DNA of 64,000 nt from positions 41,114 through 105,113 of the forward strand of contig CAKSCV010000009.1 of assembly GCA_934444645.1 (NCBI GenBank), read 5' to 3'. Shown here piece after piece: positions 1-8,100 of the stretch (position 1 is its first letter; every line of letters starts with the position of its first letter). The position numbers and the translations under genes were made by a program. The notes under the pieces were generated by a model. The model ran no database searches, was not told the DNA's origin, and saw only the letters and a list, made by a program, of their open reading frames with translations. The stretch is from an uncultured Eubacteriales bacterium (GTDB taxonomy: Bacteria; Bacillota; Clostridia; Oscillospirales; CAG-382).

Positions 1-234
1 TATGACCAAATCAAAGCCGGTGAAAAGGGTTCTATCGACGATTTCGGCGAGATCGATACCTACTTAAAGAAAAACGGCTGTGAAGCGGCGATTCTTGCGT
101 GTACTGAGCTGTCCTGCTTCAAAAACTACCACGCGCTCGACCGCTTCTATCTCGATGCGCTTGATGTGCTTTGCGAAGAAAGCGTGCGGCTGTGCGGCGG
201 CAAGCTGAAAACGGCATTTGATTTTCAAAAATAA
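1..234 (+). CDS. Asp/Glu racemase family protein, C-terminal fragment
   Basis: Only the last 77 codons are in the window, open at the left edge in frame 1 and ending in TAA at 232-234. The peptide contains AAILACTELS, the second catalytic-cysteine strand of the aspartate/glutamate racemase superfamily (one Cys per half of the protein, abstracting and donating the alpha proton). The tail LYLDALDVL-like segment after it is also usual for the family. The stop lies 18 bases before the start of the fused Mur ligase/kinase gene, so the two are probably co-transcribed. The substrate (Asp, Glu or another acidic amino acid) cannot be decided from the fragment. Confidence 0.8.
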   Translation, partial: YDQIKAGEKGSIDDFGEIDTYLKKNGCEAAILACTELSCFKNYHALDRFYLDALDVLCEESVRLCGGKLKTAFDFQK

Positions 235-252
235 TAACCGGAGTTTTGAATC

Positions 253-2619
253 ATGAAACATACGTTGAACGACTATATAAAGCTGTTAGGCGAAAACAGC
301 TTAATCGAAAAATTAAAGCTTGCGGATCCGTCCGCCGCCGTGGAAAATGTCACCTATAATTCCAAAGAAGCCGGAAAAAACACGCTTTTTATCTGCAAAG
401 GTGCGCATTTTAAGGAAGAATACTTAAACGAGGCTCTGTCGCGCGGCGCGTTCTGCTACCTTTCGGAAACCGAATATGCCGCAGGCGCCGCTTGCATAGT
501 TGTAAGCGATATCCGCCGCGCCATGGCGGTCGTCTTCGATTATTTTTACGACAGCGTGTGGAAAAACCTCGATCTTATCGGCATCACTGGCACCAAAGGA
601 AAATCCACCACGACGTATTTCATCAAATACATACTCGACGAATATCTGAAAAGCGAAAATCGGCCGTCCTGCGCCTACATTTCGTCCATCGATACCTATG
701 ACGGCGCAGAAAAATTCGAATCGCACCTCACCACGCCGGAGGTCGGCGAGCTGTACAAGCACTTTTCCAATGCCGTAAAGGCGAAAATTCCGTATCTTGT
801 CATGGAGGTCTCGTCCCAGGCACTCAAATATGACCGTGTGTACGGCGTCGGCTTTGATATCGGCGTGTACCTAAACATCGGCGAAGATCACATCAGTTCG
901 GTGGAGCATTCGGATTTTGACGATTATTTCGCTTCAAAAATGAAGCTGTTTTCCCATTGCAAACGCGCCTGCGTGAGCCTTGATACGCTGCGCTGCGATG
1001 AGGTGCTTGCGGCGGCAAGCGTCTGCGAAAAGGTGATAACCTTCTCGACAACCGATGAAAAAGCCGATGTTTTTGCCTATAACATCCACAAATCCGGCAA
1101 CGATACCGTCTTTACCGTCCGCACGCCGGACTATACCGAAGAAATCACGCTTACCATTCCCGGCCTTTTCAACGTGCAGAACGCACTTGCCGCCATCAGC
1201 GTGTGTCTGCTGCTCGGCATTCCGAAGCACTTTGTGTATGTGGGACTTATGAAAGCGCGTTCCTCCGGACGCATGGAAAGCTATGCCAATGCGGACAACA
1301 GCGTGGTGGCTATCGTCGATTATGCGCATAACAAGCTCAGCTTTGAGTGCCTGTACGATTCGGTGACCAAGGAATTTCCCGGCAGACGCATTGTCACGGT
1401 GTTCGGCTGTCCGGGCGGCAAGGCGTTCCAGCGGAGAAAAGACCTCGGCGAGCTTGCCGGAAAATATTCCGATTTTGTTTATATCACCGAAGAAGATCCG
1501 GGTGAAGAGCCGCTTATGCAGATCTGCGAACAGATTGCCGAACACGTGGCGGCGCAAGGTTCAGCCTATGAGATCGAACCGGACAGAGGCGAAGCCATCC
1601 GCAAGGCGATTTTGTCCTCCGGGCGTGAAACGGTGGTGCTCATCACCGGCAAGGGCAACGAAACCCGGCAAAAGCGCGGCACAAAATATGTTCCCTGTGA
1701 GACGGATGTCGCATATGTCAAAAAATACTTAAAAGAATTCGATGTGGAGCATAAGATCGACGCGTCGGAAAAAATCAGCGGTTTCCAAAGCGTGCTTCCG
1801 GCCTTCCGCAAGCTGTTCGGCAAAACGATTCTCATCAAGCTCGGCGGCAGCATTATGGAAAGTGAAAGCGCACTCAAAAATCTTTACGAAGATATCGAAA
1901 TGCTCAAAATGGTTGGTGCTAAGGTCGTGCTGGTGCATGGCGGCGGCAAGGCAATTTCGGCGGCTCTTAAGAAAAACGGCATTGTGCCGGAATTCAAGGG
2001 CGGCTATCGGGTGACCGGCAAAGACGCCATCGGCATTGTCGAGGAGATCCTGTCCGGCAAGGTCAATAAGGCCATCGTGCAGGGACTCAAAGACGAAAAT
2101 CTGAACGCCTGCGGCCTTTCCGGAAAGGACGGCGGCCTCATCACGGCTGTGCGTAAAACCATTCCCGAGGGTGATATCGGCTATGTCGGCAATATAACCA
2201 AGGTAGAACCGAAGGTGTTAGAGCTGCTTATGGAAAACGGCTTTTTGCCGGTGGTTTCGCCTGTTTCCTCGTCGGATAAGGGCGAGACGCTCAATGTCAA
2301 TGCCGACGACGCGGCATTTGCCGTCGCCGAAGCACTGCACGCGGATACGCTCGTGTTTTTGACCGATGTGGACGGAATCTTACTCGATGTCAACAATACC
2401 GATACGCTTGTCAACACGATTTCGGCGGATAAGGCGGCCGACCTCATCGAAAACGGCTTTATCGACGGCGGCATGATGCCGAAACTAAAGAACTGTATAA
2501 ACTCCGTCCGGAACGGCGTTTCCGAGGTGGCTATCCTCAACGGCAGCGTGCGGTATAATTTGGTTTCCTACTTCATTACCAAAGGAAAGATCGGTACGAC
2601 CATTTCGGAAAAAGGATAA
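253..2619 (+). CDS. Fusion protein: MurE-like Mur ligase + acetylglutamate kinase (ArgB-like) domain
   Basis: This 788-residue protein joins two complete enzymes. Residues about 1-505 are a Mur ligase: N-terminal cap domain, P-loop GITGTKGKST near residue 110, LTTPE, MEVSSQAL, NIGEDH, the FASKMKLF segment carrying the lysine that is carbamylated in MurE, and C-domain DYAHN and ITGKGNE. It departs from canonical MurE: EVSSH is EVSSQ, GKGHE is GKGNE, and the diaminopimelate-reading DNPR is EDPG. Residues about 520-788 are an N-acetylglutamate kinase fold: TILIKLGGS, VLVHGGGKA, GYRVTG, LNVNADDAA, FLTDVDG, GGMMPKL. The Lys, Asp and Lys used for phosphoryl transfer all appear present. Reading is continuous, with no stop or frameshift at the joint. 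The racemase just upstream suggests an acidic, possibly D-, amino acid substrate, but the reaction is unknown. Start ATG at 253. Confidence 0.88.
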   Translation: MKHTLNDYIKLLGENSLIEKLKLADPSAAVENVTYNSKEAGKNTLFICKGAHFKEEYLNEALSRGAFCYLSETEYAAGAACIVVSDIRRAMAVVFDYFYDSVWKNLDLIGITGTKGKSTTTYFIKYILDEYLKSENRPSCAYISSIDTYDGAEKFESHLTTPEVGELYKHFSNAVKAKIPYLVMEVSSQALKYDRVYGVGFDIGVYLNIGEDHISSVEHSDFDDYFASKMKLFSHCKRACVSLDTLRCDEVLAAASVCEKVITFSTTDEKADVFAYNIHKSGNDTVFTVRTPDYTEEITLTIPGLFNVQNALAAISVCLLLGIPKHFVYVGLMKARSSGRMESYANADNSVVAIVDYAHNKLSFECLYDSVTKEFPGRRIVTVFGCPGGKAFQRRKDLGELAGKYSDFVYITEEDPGEEPLMQICEQIAEHVAAQGSAYEIEPDRGEAIRKAILSSGRETVVLITGKGNETRQKRGTKYVPCETDVAYVKKYLKEFDVEHKIDASEKISGFQSVLPAFRKLFGKTILIKLGGSIMESESALKNLYEDIEMLKMVGAKVVLVHGGGKAISAALKKNGIVPEFKGGYRVTGKDAIGIVEEILSGKVNKAIVQGLKDENLNACGLSGKDGGLITAVRKTIPEGDIGYVGNITKVEPKVLELLMENGFLPVVSPVSSSDKGETLNVNADDAAFAVAEALHADTLVFLTDVDGILLDVNNTDTLVNTISADKAADLIENGFIDGGMMPKLKNCINSVRNGVSEVAILNGSVRYNLVSYFITKGKIGTTISEKG

Positions 2620-2632
2620 AGTGTCCGGCAAC

Positions 2633-2679
2633 AAAAAAAGCTCTGTGTTCTTGAAAAAAACGAGATACAGAGCTTTTTA
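2633..2679. terminator. Bidirectional terminator between convergent genes
   Basis: The arm AGCTCTGT (2639-2646) pairs with ACAGAGCT (2667-2674) around a 20-base loop. An A-run precedes it and a T-run follows, so it can end the ligase/kinase transcript and the opposing permease transcript. Confidence 0.8.
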
Positions 2680-2687
2680 TCATTCTT

Positions 2688-3830
2688 TTACCGAAGCTTC
2701 AACAGCAGCATAAATCCGATTAGCACAAACAGAAACGCAAAGTTGAACGCCGAAAATTCGGCAACGTATTTTCCGGCTTTGTGCGGATTGTGCGCCACAT
2801 ATTCCCGAAAGGTGATTAAGCTTGCAAGCGATGCGATCAATGTTCCCACGCCGCCGATATTGACGCCGACAAGCAGATCCGGATAATTGTCCGTAAACTG
2901 TGAAAGCAAAATCGCCGACGGCACATTGCTGATGCACTGGCAAGAAAGCGCACTGAAAACAAGCGTGTTTTTATTCAAAAACCAAGAAAAGAACGTGCGC
3001 ACCGGCTCTAAGCGCGCCATATTTCCGGCGAAAATGAAGAAGAATACAAAGGTGAGAAGCAGCGGATAGTCCACCATTCGAAGAGCCTTGCGGTCGGCAA
3101 AAAACAGCACGGCCGGAATGAGGATAAGCCCGACAACATAGGGAACACCGCGGAATACAATGGCGATGGACAGCGCAAACAGCGCAAGATACAGCACTGT
3201 GCGCGGTACACTTAACGTAATGATTTCTTCGTCCGTTTCCAAAGGTTCCGGCTTGACAAAAACAAGGCAGCACAGCGTGATGAGTGCTACCGAAACTACA
3301 AACGGCGGTGCCATGATACGCATAAATTCAAGGTTCGGAATATTAAATTTCGTGTATAGATACAGATTTTGCGGATTGCCGAACGGCGTGAGCATTCCGC
3401 CGAGATTGGCGGCAATGTTCTGCATGATGAAGGTGAACGCCATGTATTTTTTCTTGCCGCAGGTGTCAAGCGTATAGTAGCCGAGCGGCAGGAATGTGAG
3501 AAGTGCCATGTCATTTGCAATAAGCATCGAGCCGATAAAGGTGATATACACAAGCGCCAGCACACTCATGCGTGCATCCTTGAAAAACGTAACGATCTTG
3601 CGTGCAAGCAGATAGAAAAAGCGGATGTTTTTGAGTGCACACACGGTTGCCAGCACACAGAACAGACAGGCAAGCGTCTTGTAGTCAAAGTAGGACGCAT
3701 ACGCCTTGTCCGGCGGCACGAGAACCATGGTGACAAGTGCCGCAAGAAACGCTATGACCATGACGGTGTTTTTGCGGAAGAATAGGGTAAGCTCGGCAAG
3801 AGATTTTTGCGCAAAGAGTCGTTTTTTCAT
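2688..3830 (-). CDS. IT-superfamily anion/dicarboxylate permease (CitMHS/ArsB-NhaD type)
   Basis: A 380-residue integral membrane protein with about ten hydrophobic segments. NIAANLGGMLTPFGNPQN near the middle and SNVPSAILLSQF later resemble the paired re-entrant substrate loops of the ion transporter superfamily (citrate, di/tricarboxylate and arsenite carriers). The N-terminus begins with a short basic segment and a membrane helix. A GTG at 3848 is possible, but the ATG at 3828-3830 has GAGGAA seven bases ahead and is preferred. It is a single gene, convergent with the ligase/kinase gene. An organic anion substrate is inferred from family membership; the exact ligand and coupling ion cannot be read from the sequence. 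Confidence 0.75.
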   Translation of the reverse strand: MKKRLFAQKSLAELTLFFRKNTVMVIAFLAALVTMVLVPPDKAYASYFDYKTLACLFCVLATVCALKNIRFFYLLARKIVTFFKDARMSVLALVYITFIGSMLIANDMALLTFLPLGYYTLDTCGKKKYMAFTFIMQNIAANLGGMLTPFGNPQNLYLYTKFNIPNLEFMRIMAPPFVVSVALITLCCLVFVKPEPLETDEEIITLSVPRTVLYLALFALSIAIVFRGVPYVVGLILIPAVLFFADRKALRMVDYPLLLTFVFFFIFAGNMARLEPVRTFFSWFLNKNTLVFSALSCQCISNVPSAILLSQFTDNYPDLLVGVNIGGVGTLIASLASLITFREYVAHNPHKAGKYVAEFSAFNFAFLFVLIGFMLLLKLR

Positions 3831-4175
3831 GAAGTTTCCTCGGTTCACCGACAGAACGGAACATTTTGATATTTAAAAAATATCATAGCAAAAATAACAG
3901 CTTAAATTATGATAAAAGTATTTTTATTTAATTAAAATAATGACAAAATTATCCTCGGTGTTTTTTTCTGCTTGTTTTCCCTGCTTGTTTTTCCTGTATA
4001 GGCAGAGGAACCCGGTGTGTTTTTTGTAAAATGCGGCGCGTTTGCCGTTTCCGGGAGCTTGAAGCAGTTTGGACGGTTATTCAAATCGGTCTGTTTTTTT
4101 GCGCAAATCCGTGTCTTGCAAAAGTTTGTGAAGTATGCTAAAATATGTGTAAGAAACGAAAAGGAGATAACTGCC
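3831..4175. other. Divergent intergenic region, A+T rich
   Basis: This 345-base gap holds the promoters of two divergent genes. On the minus strand an extended -10 (TGCTATGAT; hexamer at 3882-3887) overlaps a perfect palindrome, GATATTT AAA AAATATC (3868-3884), which may be an operator. On the plus strand is the promoter at 4116-4144. No coding or structured RNA was recognised between 3900 and 4110. Confidence 0.5.
4116..4144 (+). promoter_or_regulatory. Sigma-A-type promoter of the nucleoside hydrolase gene
   Basis: TTGCAA at 4116-4121, a 17-base spacer, then TAAAAT at 4139-4144. The ribosome site AAGGAG (4161-4166) and the ATG at 4176 follow. Confidence 0.65.
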
Positions 4176-5054
4176 ATGGAAAAAATCATCCTTGATACCG
4201 ATATGGGCTGTGACTGCGACGATGTCGGAGCGCTTGCCCTTGCTTGCGGCGCACATAAACGAGGCGAAGCGGAGCTTTTAGGCGTTACGCACGCGATCGA
4301 CAACCCATATGGCCTGCGTTTTATCGAAAAAATGCTTGCATATTACAATGTGGACGCACCGCTCGGAAAATGCTCCAAAAAGGATTTTCTGAACGATGAG
4401 CGTTTTAATACCTTTATAAAGCCGCTTGCCGACGGTTTGCCGGAAAAGGAACATCCGGACAGTGTAAAGCTGATGCGTGAAATCCTCTCGAAAAACCGCG
4501 GCGTGACGTTGGTGACCATTGGTTCGTTTGTGAATGTTGCCGCACTTTTGACTTCCGGGGCAGACGAAATCAGTTCGCTTGACGGAAAAACGCTTGTGGC
4601 GCAAAGCGTAACGAATGTTTATAGCATGGCAGGGCATTTTACAAGACCCGATTATGCGGAATTCAACATTGTGTGCGACATTCCCGCCGCGCGTTCATTC
4701 GTTTCTCTCTGTCCGGTGCCGGTTGTATATTGCGGCTTTGAGGTCGGCGAGAAAATATTTACAGGAGCACATTTGCGCGAATGCACCGAAAATCCGCTTT
4801 TGCACGATGCCTATGGCTTGTATGCCGGCCGGGAATGCGGAAACGCCTATCTTCGTCCGTCCTGGGATCCGGCAACGGTCTATACGGCGATTTATCAGGA
4901 TGAAAATGAGCTATTTGACTATTCCGACCCGGTAACGGTTACCTTTGATGAAAAAGGAAAGACGCGTGTTGTGCCGGACGGCAAGGATTTGTTTTTGACG
5001 CTTGAAAAATCGCCGGATACGGCGGCAGAAGTCTTAAACAAGCTTATGCGGTAA
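4176..5054 (+). CDS. Nucleoside hydrolase family protein (IunH-like)
   Basis: A 292-residue cytosolic protein. It opens with MEKIILDTDMG and CDCDDV, the Asp cluster that binds calcium and ribose in inosine-uridine-preferring nucleoside hydrolases (usual form DTDPGxDD). VTIGSFVNVAALL in the middle and the late SWDPATV segment also fit the family. The usual second DP of the family is changed, so hydrolysis of ordinary nucleosides is likely but not certain; a nucleoside-like substrate is possible. The track-length upstream extension is rejected because AAGGAG sits just before the ATG at 4176. It is a single-gene unit with its own promoter and a strong terminator shared with the convergent rhamnosidase operon. 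Confidence 0.78.
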   Translation: MEKIILDTDMGCDCDDVGALALACGAHKRGEAELLGVTHAIDNPYGLRFIEKMLAYYNVDAPLGKCSKKDFLNDERFNTFIKPLADGLPEKEHPDSVKLMREILSKNRGVTLVTIGSFVNVAALLTSGADEISSLDGKTLVAQSVTNVYSMAGHFTRPDYAEFNIVCDIPAARSFVSLCPVPVVYCGFEVGEKIFTGAHLRECTENPLLHDAYGLYAGRECGNAYLRPSWDPATVYTAIYQDENELFDYSDPVTVTFDEKGKTRVVPDGKDLFLTLEKSPDTAAEVLNKLMR

Positions 5055-5075
5055 AGTGTGAATCGTTTGTTCCAA

Positions 5076-5131
5076 ACAAAACAAGACGGCTCTTATCCGT
5101 TTTTTTCGGATAAGAGCCGTCTGTTTTGTTG
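5076..5131. terminator. Strong bidirectional terminator
   Basis: A stem of more than 20 pairs, built on GACGGCTCTTATCCG and its complement CGGATAAGAGCCGTC, spans 5076-5099 and 5107-5131. A and T tracts lie at the ends, between convergent genes. Confidence 0.9.
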
Positions 5132-5145
5132 TAGTTTCGAAAACG

Positions 5146-8100
5146 TTAAGCGATCAAATCGGAATCGATGACTGACTCGGAATCGGTCGGTTCGTTTTCA
5201 CGTACAATCAGGTTGTCGAAGCGGAAGCCGACACCCTTTCCGCCGACCGGGTTTGAGTAGAGTATGAACTGGTCGGTCGCGCTTTCTGTGGCATCTGCTG
5301 CGACGGTGAAGTCGAATGAAACGTGCTTCCATTCGCCGTTTGCGGTGATTTTTCCGCTTGAACCGACAACGTGGTCGCGGTTCGTGCCGCCTGCGTCCTT
5401 ATATTGCATATTGAACTGCACGACTCCCGTAAAGCCGGAGTCGATAGCCTCGGACGTACCCGAAGAGGCGAGCATTACGTCGCAATCGACCGAATAGGTG
5501 TAGCCGGGCTTGACGGTTATGCGGCAGGTGCTGCTGGTATAAATGCTCTCCGTGTCGTTTTCGGGAAGAGTCTTGTAGCATTTATTGACTTCGTTGTTCG
5601 GGTCAGCGGCAATGCTTGTGACCGATTTCCAACCGTAGAAATCAAATGTCGTGTTGTCCGCGTCGGCTTGGAACACGATCTTTCGGGTATCGGGCAGGGG
5701 ATTTTCGCGAACGATAAGGTTATCGAACAGATAGCCGACGCCTTTTTCGCTGACCGGGTCGGTGTAGAACCGGAATTGGTCATAGGTGCGCACGGTCGAA
5801 TCCTTCGGAATGGTGAATTCGAAGGTCCAATGCGTCCATTGCCCGTTTGCCGAAATCTTACCGGTACGTGCGACTACATGGTCTTTTCGTGCGCCGGTGC
5901 TGTCGGCATACGGTACGTTGCAGAGAATCTCGGCTTTGAAGTTTTGCCCGATGACGTTTGTCGTACCGCTTGACGCGATCATGACGTCGCATTCCACGGA
6001 ATACGTATAGCCGGGCTTGTAGGTGGTGGCGTGATCGACATACAGCCAAGTTTTGTCGTCATTTTTCGGAATGTTGCTATAGCAGAGGTTGTCTTTGTCG
6101 TTCGGGTCGGCGATGATAGTGAAGTTGCCGTGTCCGACAAGCGCGCCTTTGCCGCTTTCGCCGTCGGCGTAGATGAGAACCGGACGTGTGTCAGGTGTTT
6201 TGTTTTCGGCAACCACGATGGTATATGAGCCGCCGCCGACCGTGCCGAGGTTGTCGCCGCTTTCGCGCTTCATGCTTTCCGGCAGCGCAAGTGTTGCCGT
6301 AATGCCGTTCGGAATGGTGACGTTCCAGATAAAGGTCTTGTCGTTCTTCTGATAGCTCCAAGCGGATTCGATAAGACCGTGTGCACTCTTGTAGGTGACA
6401 TCGATGTCCTTCAAATCCTTGAAGAAATACGGTTTGACGGTGATTTCATCGAAGCCGGGCTTTGTCGCCTTGATACCGCCTAAGTATTCGAAGAACCAGC
6501 GCGCCGCGTTGCCGATGGAGTAGTGGTTGATGCTGTTTCCGACGCCGACCGTGCCGCCCCAGCTTTCGGTAACTGTACCGCCGCCGCTGGTTTCCACCAT
6601 GTTGATCAGCGACGGATATGTGGTCTGTGTGACAAGGCGGTAGGCATCGTCCTCGTAGCCGTAATCGCACAGAACGCTTAAAATGTATTCGGTGGACATG
6701 AAGCTGGTGGTGAAGTGGTAGCCGCTTGCCGCAACATATTCATGAAGCTTTGCAGCAAGTGCCTCACGGTTTTCCGGTTCGGCAAACTCAAAGGCAAGCG
6801 CATACACAATACCGCTCTGATTTTTGGAGGAGTAGTCGTTTTCACCGGCAAGATAATACTTGTTGTTGAAAGCGACGCGTGCCTTTTCATATTCGGCAAG
6901 ATAGCCTGCCGCTTCGTCGGTCTTGCCTAAAATTTCTGCCATTTCGGCAGCACGCTTATACATGAGCGTGTAGTAGACATTGCAGAAAAATTCGTCGCTG
7001 ACCCTGCTCGGCGCTTGGTGGTCGCCGTAGGTGTAAGTTCCATTGGACGGCAGAACGTCGCCGGAGGCAACCTGGTTTCTGCGGTAATTGATAAGCGTTT
7101 TGATTTTTGCGTATTTGGAGGCGATGACATCGGTGTTTCCGTAGAATTTGTACAGCGTGAGCGGAACGATATAGTCCTCATCGCCCCAGCCGTAGGTGTA
7201 GTCGCCGCCCATTTTACGGCCGGATTCCGTCCAGCGCTCTAAGAAGCGGTTGTTGTCCATGTACCAGCAGGCGGTGTTGACAAATACCTGCATATCGCCG
7301 TTCCAGAAGTTTTTCTCGCGCGTCGGGCAGTCCATAGGACCTGTCACGATGTTGGAGCGGTAGGAACGCTTGACGGCGTCCCAAACCATGGCAAGACCGG
7401 TATGCGAGGTCTCGAAATCGCCGGTCACATCGAGGTCGTTGTACATTTCAACCTTCTTGACGGTCGAGATATCATACGTTCCGGAATAGCCGGAAACATA
7501 GATATAGCGGAAGCCGGTAAAGGTGAATTCCGGAATATAAACTTCTTCCTTCGCGCCCTTGCAGATGTAGGTGTCGAGGTTGCGCGCACCGTAGCACGCT
7601 CTGCCGTCGGCATAGGTGTCCTTGTAGAAGAAAACGTCGCCGTATTCCGAAACGTTGGCCGTGTAGCCGAGCGTATCCGAACCGTTTAAGGATTCGCAAT
7701 AGCGGATGAGGATCTGTTCGCCGGGCTTGGTATTCTTAAGAATCAACTTTACGCGGCCGGTGGAGTTCAGGCCGAAATCGTAGCAGGTCGATCCGTCGGC
7801 AAGCGTAAAGATTGTTTTGGCGGTCATTTCGTTGTTGATGCGAACCGGTTCGTAATGCTCTTGGGAGCGCGTTTTACCGGTGACAGAGTGTTCTTCGGCA
7901 CTTGCCCAGCTTCCGGCGTTTAAGTCGGAGCACCAATCTGCGGTTTCCAAACGTGCGTCGTAGCGTTCGCCGAACTGGATATCGTTTTCAACGCGCGGTG
8001 AAGCGGTGACCTGCCAGTTCTTGTTCGTGCCGATGACAAGGCTTGTGCCATCGGTGTATTCGATCTCAAGCTGCATCATAAGAGAGGGAATGTTGTTGTA

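Noticed and set aside
253..1750. Housekeeping murE
   Set aside because: Key diaminopimelate motif and two conserved histidines are changed, and the protein is fused to a kinase.
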